Shown here piece after piece: positions 10,119 through 18,696 of a DNA stretch of 64,000 bases. The notes beneath the pieces were generated by a model. That model was not told the origin of the DNA. It made no database searches and saw only the letters and a list, made by a program, of their open reading frames with translations. The DNA is from Terriglobia bacterium (lineage in GTDB: Bacteria > Acidobacteriota > Terriglobia > Terriglobales > Acidobacteriaceae). Made by a program: the position numbers and the translations under genes. The stretch covers positions 423,001 to 487,000 of the forward strand of contig JAIQFD010000004.1 in the NCBI GenBank assembly GCA_020073495.1, written 5' to 3'. How positions within the stretch are numbered: the first letter of the stretch is position 1; each line of letters starts with the position of its first letter.

Positions 10119-10146
10119 CGTAGACCAGCCCAGTCGTCGAGGATTG

Positions 10147-10217
10147 GTGATTTGTGAATTGTAATTTGTAAAGTGGCCTAAATATCCGGAAATTACAATT
10201 TACAAATTACAAATCAC
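10147..10217. repeat. AT-rich inverted repeat between FAH and aldolase genes
   Basis: Left arm 10147-10171 and right arm about 10191-10213 are built from words such as GTGATTTGTGAATTG, AATTTGTAA and their complements around a central GGCCTAAATATCCGG. The base composition is strikingly AT-rich against GC-rich neighbours. The right arm runs into the stop codon of the FAH gene. It could act as a terminator or processing site between the two genes. Confidence 0.6.
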
Positions 10218-11008
10218 ACATCCAACTTTTCATCCACCACCGGATTTGCAAGCGACCCGATCCCTTCCACCCTGACTTCGACCGTGTCCCCGGCCTGCAA
10301 CTGTCCCACGCCGGCGGGAGTGCCGGTGGGAATAAGGTCTCCCGGGAACAGCGTCATGACCCGCGTGATGTAGCGCAGGATCTCTTCGATGGAGAAGATG
10401 AACTGTCGCGTGTTGGCGTCTTGCCGAAGCTGGTCGTTGACGCGCGTCTGCACCTGCACGCCCGCCCAGGGATCGATCTCGTCGGTGACGATGGGCCCCA
10501 CCGGGCAGAAGGTGTCGAAGCCCTTGCCGCGGGTCCACTGGGTGTCTTTCTTCTGGATGTCGCGCGCGGTGACGTCGTTGGCGCAGGTGAAGCCCCGGAT
10601 GTATGGGCGCACGTCGTCGTCGCGGCGCAGGTTGCGGCACGTCTTGCCGATCACGATGGCCAGCTCGCCCTCGTGGTCCACGCGTTGCGACATGCTGGGC
10701 CGCACGATGCGCTCTCCTGGCCCGATCACAGTTGAGGGCGGCTTCAGGAACGTGAGCAGCTCTTCCGGTACGGGATTGCCCAGCTCCTTGGCGTGCTCGC
10801 GGTAGTTGCGTCCCACACAGACGATCTTCGATGGGCGGACTGGCGGGAGAAGCCTGAGCTCCTGTAGGGATCGAGGTTCCGTGAGTGACAACGCCCAATG
10901 CTCTTCCGGAGGGCCATAGCCAAAGGGAAACACCGTCTCGTGGCCGGCCTTCGTTTCCACAAACCCGTAGTGAATGCCATTCGGTTCCAGAAATCGACAA
11001 TAGCGCAT
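10214..11008 (-). CDS. Fumarylacetoacetate hydrolase (FAH) family protein
   Basis: A 264-residue member of the FAH fold, which hydrolyses, decarboxylates or isomerises 2-keto diacids. Typical features are KIVCVGRNYREHAKE, the metal-ligand segment DHEGELAIVIGK, NDVTARDIQ, and TGTPAGVG. The N-terminal ~55 residues form the small domain common to these proteins. The substrate is unknown (acylpyruvate, oxaloacetate or 2-hydroxyhepta-dienedioate are family options). The next gene upstream on this strand is the fn3 lipoprotein, separated by a GTACT-type repeat. Confidence 0.88.
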   Translation of the reverse strand: MRYCRFLEPNGIHYGFVETKAGHETVFPFGYGPPEEHWALSLTEPRSLQELRLLPPVRPSKIVCVGRNYREHAKELGNPVPEELLTFLKPPSTVIGPGERIVRPSMSQRVDHEGELAIVIGKTCRNLRRDDDVRPYIRGFTCANDVTARDIQKKDTQWTRGKGFDTFCPVGPIVTDEIDPWAGVQVQTRVNDQLRQDANTRQFIFSIEEILRYITRVMTLFPGDLIPTGTPAGVGQLQAGDTVEVRVEGIGSLANPVVDEKLDV

Positions 11009-11033
11009 GGGGCGATCAGTCTAACCCGGACGA

Positions 11034-11063
11034 CTGAGTACTGGGTATTAAGTACTGGGTACT
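11034..11063. repeat. GTACT-type intergenic repeat, copy 1
   Basis: A run of degenerate ten-base words, CTGAGTACTGGGTATTAAGTACTGGGTAC in essence, ends one base before the stop codon of the fn3 lipoprotein gene. Related copies are at 14521-14550 and 61322-61394. Confidence 0.7.
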
Positions 11064-11064
11064 T

Positions 11065-12135
11065 CTATTGCGGCACGGTCTCGTGCGCCTCTTCCGACCG
11101 GCCGCTTTCGTTGCCCCGTAAGTCTACCGCTGAAACGGCGTAGTAGGAGGTGGTTCCGGCCGCGACGTCGGCATCGCGGAACGCGGGCGTCTTCACCAGT
11201 TCCGAGTTGGCTTTCCCTGGCGCTGCGCCTCCTACATGCCGATAGACGTTGTAGCCCGCCAGATCGGATTCCGTGTTCGGCGCCCACGTCAGGTCGATGA
11301 ACCGCTGTTGCTCCAGCCCGGAGAACACGGCTTGCAGGCCGGTCGGAGCGGCCGGCGGGAACGAATCGTGGACCAAAACCTTTAGTGGCGGCGAGTCGTC
11401 GCCTTCTACCTCAGCGACGACCTCGCTTCCGTGGGTCACGGTGGTCACCACCGTGAGGCGATACAGGTACGTCTTCTCCCACTCGAAGTTCCGGTCGGGC
11501 ATGGCAACCGCGGGCTGGTTGCGCAGCCTGACCTCGCCCAGGACCGCGTCCGTCTCCGTGCCCTCGAGGCGCCGGTACACGCGGAAGAAGTGGCCGAGAT
11601 CGGGGCTCTCGTGCTCGTGGAGTTGCCCCGTCCACATCAGGACAGGCCCGTCGGGGGTGACCTGTGCGCGGAAATCGGCGGGCGGCGCGAGCGTCGGTGC
11701 GACCGTGACGCGCACCTGGTTCGAGAGGCCGGCGCTGCGGCCACGGTCGTTGACGGTTTCCACGGCATACGTGGCGAAGGCGGTCGGGTTTTCTCGCTGC
11801 AGCTGCCGGGCCAGCGCATCGCTATATGCGACCTTGGCCGATACCGGCGTTTGGGAAGCTTGGAGCACGCCAATGGGCTGCGGGCACTCGTTGATGACCG
11901 GCTCGCCGACGCTGCGGCAGACCCGCGTCGGGCCAAGACGCTTGAGATTGGCCTTGTCAGTGGTCTCGCGCGGGACGGTCCAGGTCAGAGACACCTGGTC
12001 GCCCTTGCGCGCCGCCTTCAGGTCGGAGACCGGCTGGGGGAGATACAGCGAAGGCGGCATGGGCGCGCCCGGCGAGCCGCAGGACACCAACCCCAGCAGC
12101 GCCATCGCGACAAGAAGGATTTGTGCCGATCTCAT
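11065..12135 (-). CDS. Lipoprotein with fibronectin type III domains
   Basis: A 356-residue predicted outer-envelope lipoprotein. The signal peptide ends in a lipobox LVSC with C19 as the lipidated residue. At least two fibronectin type III-like modules follow: one around residues 40-150 (VSLTWTVP, YAVETVNDRG) and one around 255-350 (IDLTWAPNTESDLAGYNVYR, YYAVSAVDLRGNES). A related middle module lies between them. Such proteins bind partners or carbohydrates at the surface, but no catalytic domain is visible. The C-terminus is GRSEEAHETVPQ. The ATG at 12133-12135 gives a standard signal peptide. Confidence 0.85.
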   Translation of the reverse strand: MRSAQILLVAMALLGLVSCGSPGAPMPPSLYLPQPVSDLKAARKGDQVSLTWTVPRETTDKANLKRLGPTRVCRSVGEPVINECPQPIGVLQASQTPVSAKVAYSDALARQLQRENPTAFATYAVETVNDRGRSAGLSNQVRVTVAPTLAPPADFRAQVTPDGPVLMWTGQLHEHESPDLGHFFRVYRRLEGTETDAVLGEVRLRNQPAVAMPDRNFEWEKTYLYRLTVVTTVTHGSEVVAEVEGDDSPPLKVLVHDSFPPAAPTGLQAVFSGLEQQRFIDLTWAPNTESDLAGYNVYRHVGGAAPGKANSELVKTPAFRDADVAAGTTSYYAVSAVDLRGNESGRSEEAHETVPQ

Positions 12136-12309
12136 GAAACGCGCAACAGCGTATCAGCAACCCCTCGCTGGTCGCTAGTCGTTCCTCGCCGGACACCGAT
12201 CTCGGCCTTGCACAAAGGTACTAACTGCCATGCACCATCGGCATCTACGAAGACGCCGGTCGTTGCGGTATGAGTAGTCTTTGCACTCTTACGTGCCAGG
12301 AGACCGGTC

Positions 12310-12903
12310 ATGAGCCGCACGCTGATGAACATCATCGGACGCTGTTCGCACGAATTTTCCTGGCCACGCCGCTGGTCCGACGGCATGTATTACCAGGTGT
12401 GCCTGCTGTGCGGCGACGAGTGGAGCTACGATTGGAAGAAGATGCGGCGGACGGAACGCATCACCGCCAGCCGCTTCGCCGAGCGCGTGATGGAGGGCAT
12501 CCGCAAAGGGCCCGCCCGGCAATCACATGCGAGCAAGAAACCCACGTGGTCGCCACGGGCCCGGCGGCTGAAGCTGGAGAACCGCGAGATGAAGTTCCGC
12601 GAGCGCGGCAGCAGCGAATGGCTCCCCGGCGAGGTCGAGAACATCAGCAACTCGGGCGTGTTCTTCCGCACCGACAACCCGGTGCGGGAGAATGCCGCCG
12701 TCGAATTGATCCTGGAAATGCCCAAGGAGATCACCGGGCAGGAGCACAGCACGGTCTTGTGTTCGTGCACCGTGGTCCGCACCGAGGCACCCGAAGAAGA
12801 AGGCAAGCCGAAGGCCTACGGAGCGGTGCTGTGGGATTATCGCTTCCTGCACGAACATCGCGACCGCAGGCACTCCGTCCTGGCCTGTGATGGCAATCAC
12901 TGA
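12310..12903 (+). CDS. PilZ-domain protein with zinc-ribbon-like N-terminus
   Basis: A 197-residue protein. The N-terminus carries C12, H14, C31 and C34 (CSHEF...CLLCGDEW), a probable metal site. The C-terminal half carries a PilZ-like core with NISNSGVFF at 111-119, corresponding to the D/NxSxxG motif of cyclic di-GMP receptors. A strict RxxxR partner motif is not obvious, so ligand binding is uncertain. A 49-residue membrane peptide gene follows 42 bases downstream on the same strand. The window also encodes a GGDEF/HD-GYP enzyme that could supply the ligand. There is a GTG-rich stretch upstream but no clear promoter. Confidence 0.8.
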   Translation: MSRTLMNIIGRCSHEFSWPRRWSDGMYYQVCLLCGDEWSYDWKKMRRTERITASRFAERVMEGIRKGPARQSHASKKPTWSPRARRLKLENREMKFRERGSSEWLPGEVENISNSGVFFRTDNPVRENAAVELILEMPKEITGQEHSTVLCSCTVVRTEAPEEEGKPKAYGAVLWDYRFLHEHRDRRHSVLACDGNH

Positions 12904-12945
12904 CATCCGTTCCTGATGGCGCGAAGCTACCTCCAGAGGTGAGGT

Positions 12946-13095
12946 ATGCCCATCCTCGTCATGGGGATCGTCGCGTTCATCACGTTTGTGATCATCGTGG
13001 GTCTGTGCGTGGCGGCGGCGCTGGAAGAGCCCAGCGCGCCGGAGGCGACCAAGCCCGAGGAAGTGAAGGGGAAGCCCTTCAAGCGCGCAGCGTAG
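12946..13095 (+). CDS. 49-residue single-pass membrane peptide
   Basis: A short reading frame from ATG to TAG with a good upstream ribosome-binding region (AGAGGTGAGG). It encodes MPILVMGIVAFITFVIIV and a further hydrophobic stretch, forming one membrane helix to about residue 25. A charged tail rich in Glu, Lys and Pro follows and ends KPFKRAA. It is probably co-transcribed with the PilZ gene. The clean hydrophobic/charged division supports a real gene, but no family is recognised. Confidence 0.6.
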   Translation: MPILVMGIVAFITFVIIVGLCVAAALEEPSAPEATKPEEVKGKPFKRAA

Positions 13096-13107
13096 CGTGG
13101 CCAGGAT

Positions 13108-14514
13108 TCAGAGGATGTAGCGCGACAGGTCCTGGTCCTTCACGATGTCGGCGACCATCTTGCGCACGTAATCGCCATCCACCTTCACATCCTTCTCTTT
13201 GAGGTCCGGTGCGCCGAAGCTGATCTCGTCGAGCACCCGTTCCATGATGGTGTGCAGGCGGCGGGCGCCGATGTTCTCCGTCCCCTCGTTCACCCGGAAG
13301 GCGAAGCGCGCGATCTCTTCCAGCGCCTCGCGCGAGAACTCCAGCTTCAGCCCCTCGGTCTCGAGCAGCGCGGTGTACTGCTTGACCAGCGACGACTTGG
13401 GCTCGGTGAGGATCTTGATGAAGTCCTCGATGGTCAGCGATTGCAGCTCGACGCGGATGGGGAAGCGCCCCTGCAACTCGGGGATCAGGTCGCTGGGCTT
13501 GGAGACGTGGAACGCCCCCGCGGCGATGAACAGGATGTGATCGGTGCGCACCATGCCGTAGCGCGAGTTCACCGTGGTTCCTTCGACGATGGGCAGGATG
13601 TCGCGCTGCACCCCTTCGCGCGAGACGTCGGGCCCGTGGCCGCTCTCACGCCCGGCGATCTTGTCGATCTCGTCCAGGAAGATGATGCCGGACTGCTCCA
13701 CGCGCTCCACCGCTGTGCGCGTGACCTGGTCCATGTCGATGAGGCGGTGCTCCTCTTCCTGGATCAGGTAATCGAAGGCCTCGCTGACCTTCATCTTCCG
13801 CTTCTTGGTGCGCTGGCCGAAGATGTTGGGCAGCATGTCCTTGATGTTGACGTCCATCTCCTCCACGCCCTGGTTGGTGATGATCTCGAAGGCGGGGAAG
13901 GACTTCTCGCGGACGTCGAGCTCGACCACGCGGTCGTCGAGCTTGCCCTCGCGGAGCTGCTGGCGGAGCTTTTCGCGCGAACGCGTGTAGGACTCGCCGG
14001 TGCCGCTCTCCAGCACGAACCCGGCGCCGCCGGCATGGCTGGGGGCGGGGGCGGGCGGGGGGAGCAGCAGGTCCAGCAGGCGCTCCTCGGCGTTGAGCTC
14101 GGCTTTATCGGCGACGTCGTCGAGCTTCTCCTCGCGCACCATGTCGATGGCGATCTCCACCAGGTCGCGGATCATCGACTCCACGTCGCGGCCCACGTAG
14201 CCCACCTCGGTGAACTTGGACGCCTCGATCTTCAGGAAGGGCGAGCCGGCCAGCTTGGCCAGGCGGCGCGCGATCTCCGTCTTGCCCACACCCGTGGGGC
14301 CGATCATGATGATGTTCTTGGGCAGGATCTCTTCCGCGAGGTCCGGCGGGAGCTTCTGCCGGCGCATGCGGTTGCGCAGGGCGATGGCCACGGAGCGCTT
14401 GGCGTTCTTCTGGCCCACCACGTACTTGTCGAGCTCGGCGACGATCTCGCGCGGGGTCAGCTCGTCCAGCGAGAGGGTCTCTTCTTCAGCGGTTCCGGGT
14501 AAGTAGATGGCCAT
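13108..14514 (-). CDS. hslU: HslU, ATPase subunit of the HslUV protease
   Basis: A 468-residue AAA+ unfoldase that feeds substrates to HslV. Walker A is GPTGVGKT at residues 72-79 and Walker B is GIIFLDEID. The I-domain lies between, with a Pro/Ala-rich insertion near 150-160 ([14 protein letters not shown]). The C-terminal tail DLSRYIL, which docks on HslV, is intact. It follows hslV on the same strand but with a 133-base spacer, longer than the usual few bases, which holds two kinds of repeat. Confidence 0.97.
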   Translation of the reverse strand: MAIYLPGTAEEETLSLDELTPREIVAELDKYVVGQKNAKRSVAIALRNRMRRQKLPPDLAEEILPKNIIMIGPTGVGKTEIARRLAKLAGSPFLKIEASKFTEVGYVGRDVESMIRDLVEIAIDMVREEKLDDVADKAELNAEERLLDLLLPPPAPAPSHAGGAGFVLESGTGESYTRSREKLRQQLREGKLDDRVVELDVREKSFPAFEIITNQGVEEMDVNIKDMLPNIFGQRTKKRKMKVSEAFDYLIQEEEHRLIDMDQVTRTAVERVEQSGIIFLDEIDKIAGRESGHGPDVSREGVQRDILPIVEGTTVNSRYGMVRTDHILFIAAGAFHVSKPSDLIPELQGRFPIRVELQSLTIEDFIKILTEPKSSLVKQYTALLETEGLKLEFSREALEEIARFAFRVNEGTENIGARRLHTIMERVLDEISFGAPDLKEKDVKVDGDYVRKMVADIVKDQDLSRYIL

Positions 14515-14520
14515 AAGAGA

Positions 14521-14550
14521 AGTACTCAGTACTTAGTACTCGGTACTCAG
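14521..14550. repeat. GTACT-type intergenic repeat, copy 2 (hslV-hslU spacer)
   Basis: Three quasi-tandem words of the form AGTACTCAGT / ACTTAGTACT / CGGTACTCAG, self-complementary as a whole, lie just upstream of the hslU start codon. Same family as 11034-11063 and 61322-61394. Confidence 0.7.
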
Positions 14551-14625
14551 TTCACCCCGAGTAGTCCCCCACATTCATTAGACGCCCAAAAGCTCGTTTC
14601 GCTGCAGGACGTTCCGCCCTGCATC

Positions 14626-14647
14626 GCCGCCGACCGACGACTGACGA
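14626..14647. repeat. GTCGTCAG-type repeat abutting the hslV stop
   Basis: On the minus strand this reads GTCGTCAGTCGTCGGTCGG, directly after the hslV stop codon. A closely related word, GTCGTCGGTCGTCGGC, occurs inside tgt at 48181-48196. A looser version occurs at about 44300-44360. Confidence 0.5.
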
Positions 14648-15190
14648 CTAGAGTTCCTCGATCGTCACCTTGTCGTTGGTGAAGATGCAGATCTTGGCCG
14701 CGATCTTCATGGCCTCCTCGACGATCTTGCGCGCGGGAAGCTGGGTGTTTTCGAACAGGGCCCGCGCTGCGGCCAGGGCGTACGGTCCGCCGCTGCCGAT
14801 GGCCGCGATGCCATCGTCGGGCTCGATCACGTCGCCGGCGCCGGAGATGAGGAAGGTCTGCGTGCCGTCGGCGACAAGCAGCAGGGCCTCCAGGTGCCGC
14901 AGGGCCTTGTCGGTGCGCCATTCCTTGGCCAGCTCCACCGCGGCCCGGCCCAGGTTGCCGTGATACTGCTCCAGCTTGGCTTCAAAGCGCGAGAACAGGG
15001 AAAAGGCGTCGGCGGTGGAGCCGGCGAACCCCGCGAGGATCTTGTCCTCGTAGAGGCGGCGGATCTTGCGGGCGGTGTGCTTGACCACACCTTCGCCCAT
15101 GGTGACCTGTCCGTCGCCGGCCATGACAACTTTCCCGTCACGACGGACGGCCAGCACGGTCGTCGAACGCACTGGTGGTTTCTTTCTCAT
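14648..15190 (-). CDS. hslV: HslV, peptidase subunit of the HslUV protease
   Basis: A 180-residue threonine peptidase that forms double hexameric rings capped by HslU. The catalytic threonine is T10 in [10 protein letters not shown], so nine residues (MRKKPPVRS) must be removed to free it. Short propeptides of this kind are known in other HslV proteins. The conserved AGDGQVTMG and [14 protein letters not shown] segments are present. ATG at 15188-15190. Upstream lies the CBS gene, separated by a Cys-free, purine-rich repeat region. Confidence 0.96.
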   Translation of the reverse strand: MRKKPPVRSTTVLAVRRDGKVVMAGDGQVTMGEGVVKHTARKIRRLYEDKILAGFAGSTADAFSLFSRFEAKLEQYHGNLGRAAVELAKEWRTDKALRHLEALLLVADGTQTFLISGAGDVIEPDDGIAAIGSGGPYALAAARALFENTQLPARKIVEEAMKIAAKICIFTNDKVTIEEL

Positions 15191-15208
15191 GAGGACAATC
15201 TCTGATTA

Positions 15209-15292
15209 TAGCAGCGGGGCAACAGGAGGCAGGGAGCAGAAGGCAGCGGCAGCAGCAGGTCCGCGCCGGCATCCTGCCTCCTGCACGCTGGT
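15209..15292. repeat. AGGAGGCAGG-type inverted repeat
   Basis: The spacer between hslV and the CBS gene contains GCAACAGGAGGCAGG near 15211-15225 and its approximate complement CATCCTGCCTCCTGC near 15270-15284. Between them are GCAG-rich words. A similar arrangement (AGGAGGTGGG ... CCCACCGCCTCCT) is at 43722-43755. It may fold as a terminator after the CBS gene. Confidence 0.45.
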
Positions 15293-15733
15293 CTAGTCTC
15301 CGCCCGGGGCGTCGTTGGACATGGCGATCTCGATGGAGTCGAGCTGCTGAGTGAGCTCGTCGATCTTGGACTGGAGCAGATTGCGGATAGAGAGGATGCC
15401 CAGCAGCACACCGTTCTCGTCCACGATCGGCAGATGGCGGTAGTGGGTATTGATCATGGCGGCGAAAGCCTCGCCGGGCGAAGTCTTGAGTGTGGCCATG
15501 TCGAGGTTGGAGGTCATGTAGTCGCGGACCATGACCTTCTTGGGGTCGAGGCCGCTGAGGGCCAGCTTGCGCAGGACGTCGCGCTCGGTGAAGATGCCGG
15601 CCGGCTTGCCGTCGCCGTCCACCACGCAGACCGCGCCCACGCGGCGGTCGACCATGGCCTGGATGGCTTCGGCGCAGGTTGCACCCAGAGGCACCTTGGC
15701 CACGGGCTGATCGCACAGGTTGAGGATGCTCAT
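15293..15733 (-). CDS. CBS-domain protein
   Basis: A 146-residue protein made of two CBS motifs: one around residues 10-65 (AIQAMVDRRVGAVCVVDGDGKPAGIFTERDVLRK) and one around 75-125 (AAMINTHYRHLPIVDENGVLLGILSIRNLL). Such modules sense adenine nucleotides or related ligands. The regulated partner is not evident. ATG at 15731-15733 is chosen over an upstream in-frame codon because GGGGAAGGA lies at the right distance and a promoter is positioned for a 30-base leader. The C-terminus is short and acidic. Confidence 0.85.
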   Translation of the reverse strand: MSILNLCDQPVAKVPLGATCAEAIQAMVDRRVGAVCVVDGDGKPAGIFTERDVLRKLALSGLDPKKVMVRDYMTSNLDMATLKTSPGEAFAAMINTHYRHLPIVDENGVLLGILSIRNLLQSKIDELTQQLDSIEIAMSNDAPGGD

Positions 15734-15770
15734 GATGTCCTTCCCCCAAAGACCACAGGGAGATTTGGGC

Positions 15771-15798
15771 ATTATGCGTATGTAGACGCAAGAGTCAA
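15771..15798 (-). promoter_or_regulatory. Predicted promoter of the CBS gene
   Basis: On the minus strand TTGACT (15793-15798) and CATAAT (15771-15776) are 16 bases apart. The predicted start is near 15764, about 30 bases before the ATG of the CBS gene. Confidence 0.5.
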
Positions 15799-15887
15799 GG
15801 GCTCTGGCTACAAATTAATCTGCTGTTATCCATCCATCTGGCGGAGGCCGGCCGACCGTGCCGAGCAAAAGCAAGTAAAAAGGCAGA

Positions 15888-15963
15888 AGTCAAATTGCAG
15901 ATGCGAGGCACTCGCGAGCGCAGTGGTACTTCTGCAGTCTTCGTTCTCACTTCTGCGATGCCT
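15888..15963. repeat. ACTTCTGC-type inverted repeat
   Basis: AAGGCAGAAGTC near 15889-15900 is matched by ACTTCTGCGATGCCTT near 15951-15966. Internal words ACTTCTGCAGTC and a small hairpin around CACTCGCGAG lie between. It lies just beyond the 3' end of the amidohydrolase gene and belongs with the element at 9423-9461. Confidence 0.45.
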
Positions 15964-15984
15964 TGGTCGTCGCCGCGAAAGCGC

Positions 15985-17280
15985 CTATCTCGCACCCGCC
16001 AATTCGTTCTTGAATACCTTCCCGTCCTTCATGACGAAGCGCACGTCCTTGAGCACGCTGACGTCGTGCAGCGGGTCACCTTGGACGGCGATGATGTCGG
16101 CGTAAGCGCCGGGGGCGATGACCCCGAGTTGTCCCTGCATGTCGAGCAGCTCGGCGGCGCGTGCGGTGGCCGACTGGATGGCCTGCATCGGGGTCATGCC
16201 GAACTTCACCATGTAGCCGAACTCCTGGGCCATGGACTCAGTCCACAAGAAGCCCCCGACATCGGTGCCAAACGCGATCTTCACGCCTGCCTTCAGCGCG
16301 CGGTTGAACGACGGCCCGTGGAGCTCGACGCGCAGGCGGTCGCGCTTGCCCTCGGGAGTGTTCTCGGGAGCGTTGTGATAGTAGTAGGCGCTCAAGGTGG
16401 GGACGAGCCAGGTCCCTTGTTTGACCATCTGTGCGATCGCGGGGTCGTCGAGATCGAGTCCGTGCTCGATGGAGTCGCAGCCGCCGTCGAGTGCGCGGTG
16501 CAGGCCGACGCCGCCGTAAGCGTGGCAGGCGACCTTGTGGCCGTTGGCGTGCGCCTCGTCGGTGATGGCCTTGATCTCGTCCAGGGTGAGCGTGGGCTGT
16601 ACGCCGAGCTTGCCGTCGGGTGTGGCCCAGGAGCGGTGCGTCATGTACACCTTGATCCAGTCGGCGCCCAGCTCGAGCTGCTCGCGCACCGCCTTGCGCG
16701 CTTCGACGGGGCCGTCGATAAGCTGCGCGCCCTTGGGGATGGTGAACTCGATCTCCGGGGCGTAGCCCTCCAGCGGATAGCCGTAGGTGGTGGAGATGGC
16801 GCGGGTGGTGGCGAAGATGCGCGGGCCGGGAATGTATCCGCCGTCGACCGCCTGCTTGATGCCGACGTCGCCGGCGCCGGCGCCCTCGGTTTCGACGTCG
16901 CGGATGGTGGTGAAGCCCTGCTCCAGGCAGCGGCGCGCGGCGACTGTGGCGCGCGCGGCTCGGAAGGCCAGACCGTGCTTCAGGAGCTGCGCGTCGTAGC
17001 CGCCCTCGGATGGCTCCTCGCCTTGCAGGAAGATGTGCGTGTGCGTGTCGATGAGGCCGGGCAGGACGACGGCGTTGCCCAGGTCAATCACCTTTGCCCC
17101 GGCGGGCGCGGCGCCGCCCACGCTCACAATGCGGTTGTCCTTGATGACGATGACCTGGTTGTGCAGCGGCTGGGCGGACTTGCCGTCGATCAGAGTGCCG
17201 GCGCGGAGGACGGTGATGCCGTCAGTTTGGGCGTATGCGGCGAGTGAGAACAGAAGAACAGCGAATACGATCTTGCGCAT
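15985..17280 (-). CDS. Secreted metal-dependent amidohydrolase
   Basis: A 431-residue TIM-barrel amidohydrolase of the imidazolonepropionase/prolidase-like group. An N-terminal signal peptide (MRKIVFAVLLFSLAAYAQ) sends it to the periplasm. Metal ligands are visible: HxH in DTHTHIF, a lysine in DWIKVYM that could be carboxylated, histidines in ACHAYGG and SIEHG, and the aspartate of FGTDVGG. Family members hydrolyse dipeptides, Xaa-Pro peptides or cyclic amides; the substrate is not predictable. AGGAGAAG precedes the ATG. Downstream on the same strand is the CBS gene, but that gene has its own promoter. Confidence 0.9.
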   Translation of the reverse strand: MRKIVFAVLLFSLAAYAQTDGITVLRAGTLIDGKSAQPLHNQVIVIKDNRIVSVGGAAPAGAKVIDLGNAVVLPGLIDTHTHIFLQGEEPSEGGYDAQLLKHGLAFRAARATVAARRCLEQGFTTIRDVETEGAGAGDVGIKQAVDGGYIPGPRIFATTRAISTTYGYPLEGYAPEIEFTIPKGAQLIDGPVEARKAVREQLELGADWIKVYMTHRSWATPDGKLGVQPTLTLDEIKAITDEAHANGHKVACHAYGGVGLHRALDGGCDSIEHGLDLDDPAIAQMVKQGTWLVPTLSAYYYHNAPENTPEGKRDRLRVELHGPSFNRALKAGVKIAFGTDVGGFLWTESMAQEFGYMVKFGMTPMQAIQSATARAAELLDMQGQLGVIAPGAYADIIAVQGDPLHDVSVLKDVRFVMKDGKVFKNELAGAR

Positions 17281-17342
17281 CTCGGGGCTTCTCCTGGTTC
17301 AAGAGGGGTAAAGGAATACGCCGAGCCGCGACATTTATCAAT

Positions 17343-17395
17343 AGAGTAGGGGTCCTTCGACTCGGCGCCGCCAGCTCCAGGCGGCGCCTCGCTCA
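17343..17395. repeat. REP-like element with GTCATCCTGAGC / GAAGGACC borders, copy 1
   Basis: Read on the minus strand it begins GTCATCCTGAGCGAG and ends GAGTCGAAGGACC. The centre is a perfect 9-base-pair hairpin (GGCGCCGCC ... GGCGGCGCC). Borders match the element at 18697-18733 in the opposite orientation. It lies between the RidA-like and amidohydrolase genes. Confidence 0.65.
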
Positions 17396-17468
17396 GGATG
17401 ACGCCATCAAGATCCCTTTCTAATCCGCAATATCGGCGTCGATCAGCGCCGATAAAGTTGGCCCGGAG

Positions 17469-17867
17469 CTAGGACGACACCACTGCGTCCACCTCGATCT
17501 CGACCAGCATGTCGGGATCGACCAGGCGGGTAACGGCGACCAGGGTGGCGGCGGGCCGGACGTCGCGGAAAATGGTGCCGTGCGCCTTGCCGACTTTCTC
17601 CCAGTCATTAATGTTGGTGACGAACATGCGCGTGCGCACCACGTCGTGCAGGCTGGAACCGGCCTTCTCCAGCGCCGTCTGGATGTTCTTGAAGATCTGC
17701 ATGGCTTGGACATAGGCGTCGCGCTTGCCCACGATCTTGCCCTCCGGCCCGACGGCGGTAGTGCCGGCGACGAAGACCTGATTGCCGATCCGCACAGCAC
17801 GAGAGTAACCAACCACCGGTTCCCATGGTGTGCCTGAGGAGATGTTCTGTCGTTGCATGCTGGTCAT
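17469..17867 (-). CDS. RidA-like (YjgF/UK114) protein lacking the canonical arginine
   Basis: A 132-residue Rid-family protein. Canonical RidA hydrolyses reactive enamine/imine intermediates released by PLP enzymes. The fold signature is clear ([48 protein letters not shown]). The usual catalytic arginine in the segment PARSCVEV is replaced: the segment here reads PAATLVAV. This suggests a subgroup without imine deaminase activity, or with another role. The start could be ATG at 17867 or the internal ATG at 17858, which has GAGGT at a better distance. Confidence 0.85.
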   Translation of the reverse strand: MTSMQRQNISSGTPWEPVVGYSRAVRIGNQVFVAGTTAVGPEGKIVGKRDAYVQAMQIFKNIQTALEKAGSSLHDVVRTRMFVTNINDWEKVGKAHGTIFRDVRPAATLVAVTRLVDPDMLVEIEVDAVVSS

Positions 17868-18115
17868 ACCTCATTCAGGATGAGCGAGATTGTCGCATTT
17901 GACGCGGTTTCTTGGCAGCAGTCGGCAGGCGAGAGTGCGAAAACGACGGGGAAGGAAACCGGGATGATGCTTTCGGCTTCTAACCGAGCAAGAGTCCCCG
18001 CGGGGGAATAGCCGCCAGGGGTGCGGTGTCCGAAAGATACTTGCGTCTGCCGGGGAACTGCGTTAAGTAACGCGCAAAGCACCGCGAATCGGAGTGGGGA
18101 GGACAGGATCTGAAC

Positions 18116-18667
18116 ATGGTCCCGGAATCACATCCGCTGAACCAGTTGTTCCTGGAGCTGGTACGCCGCAACTTCGAGGAGTTTGTGGGCTTGCGCGACC
18201 CCGAAGTGGGCGCGTACATCGCGAACCTGCTGGGCGAGTTCTGCCAGACGGAGCAGCTGTACAGGATCCGCGATGCGGCGGGACGCCCGCTGCACGACGT
18301 GGGCGAGATGCTGTTGGAGTCCAACCCCATCTATGGGCCGGCGCCGTCGTTCGACCGTGAGCGCCAGGTGCGCAAGCACATCGGCGACTACTCCCTGTTC
18401 TTCACCGGGATGTTCCCGGAGAGCATCAACCGGTGGCGTCTGCGCCGGCAGCGCCTGGAGAACTTCATCGACTTCATGCGAGCGGGCAAAGAGAGCTACT
18501 TTATTGTCTCGAAGTTCGAATACTTCGAGTACGCGAAAGTCGCGCCGCTGTTCAAGAAGCTGTCGCACGAATTCGAGCGCTGCGTCGTGGGGCTGAACAT
18601 GGTGAAAGCGGAGCTCGACGTGATGCAGCACCCCATCGCGAGGCAGGCAAGAGAAATCATCATGTGA
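18116..18667 (+). CDS. Conserved-looking protein of unknown function
   Basis: A 183-residue soluble, mainly helical protein with no signal peptide, membrane segment or motif I recognise. Distinctive stretches include HIGDYSLFFTGMFPESINRWR (residues ~90-110) and a C-terminal helix ending VKAELDVMQHPIARQAREIIM. GGGGAGGA lies about 15 bases before the ATG. The codon usage is like its neighbours. It is flanked by two repeats and by rsmD on the opposite strand. Confidence 0.75.
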   Translation: MVPESHPLNQLFLELVRRNFEEFVGLRDPEVGAYIANLLGEFCQTEQLYRIRDAAGRPLHDVGEMLLESNPIYGPAPSFDRERQVRKHIGDYSLFFTGMFPESINRWRLRRQRLENFIDFMRAGKESYFIVSKFEYFEYAKVAPLFKKLSHEFERCVVGLNMVKAELDVMQHPIARQAREIIM

Positions 18668-18696
18668 CGCCGCTTGGCGGGGCGTCTGAGCCCCGC

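Noticed and set aside
13252-14502. Long plus-strand frame over hslU
   Set aside because: It is a His/Leu/Val-rich shadow of hslU, which has Walker motifs and an intact C-terminal tail.
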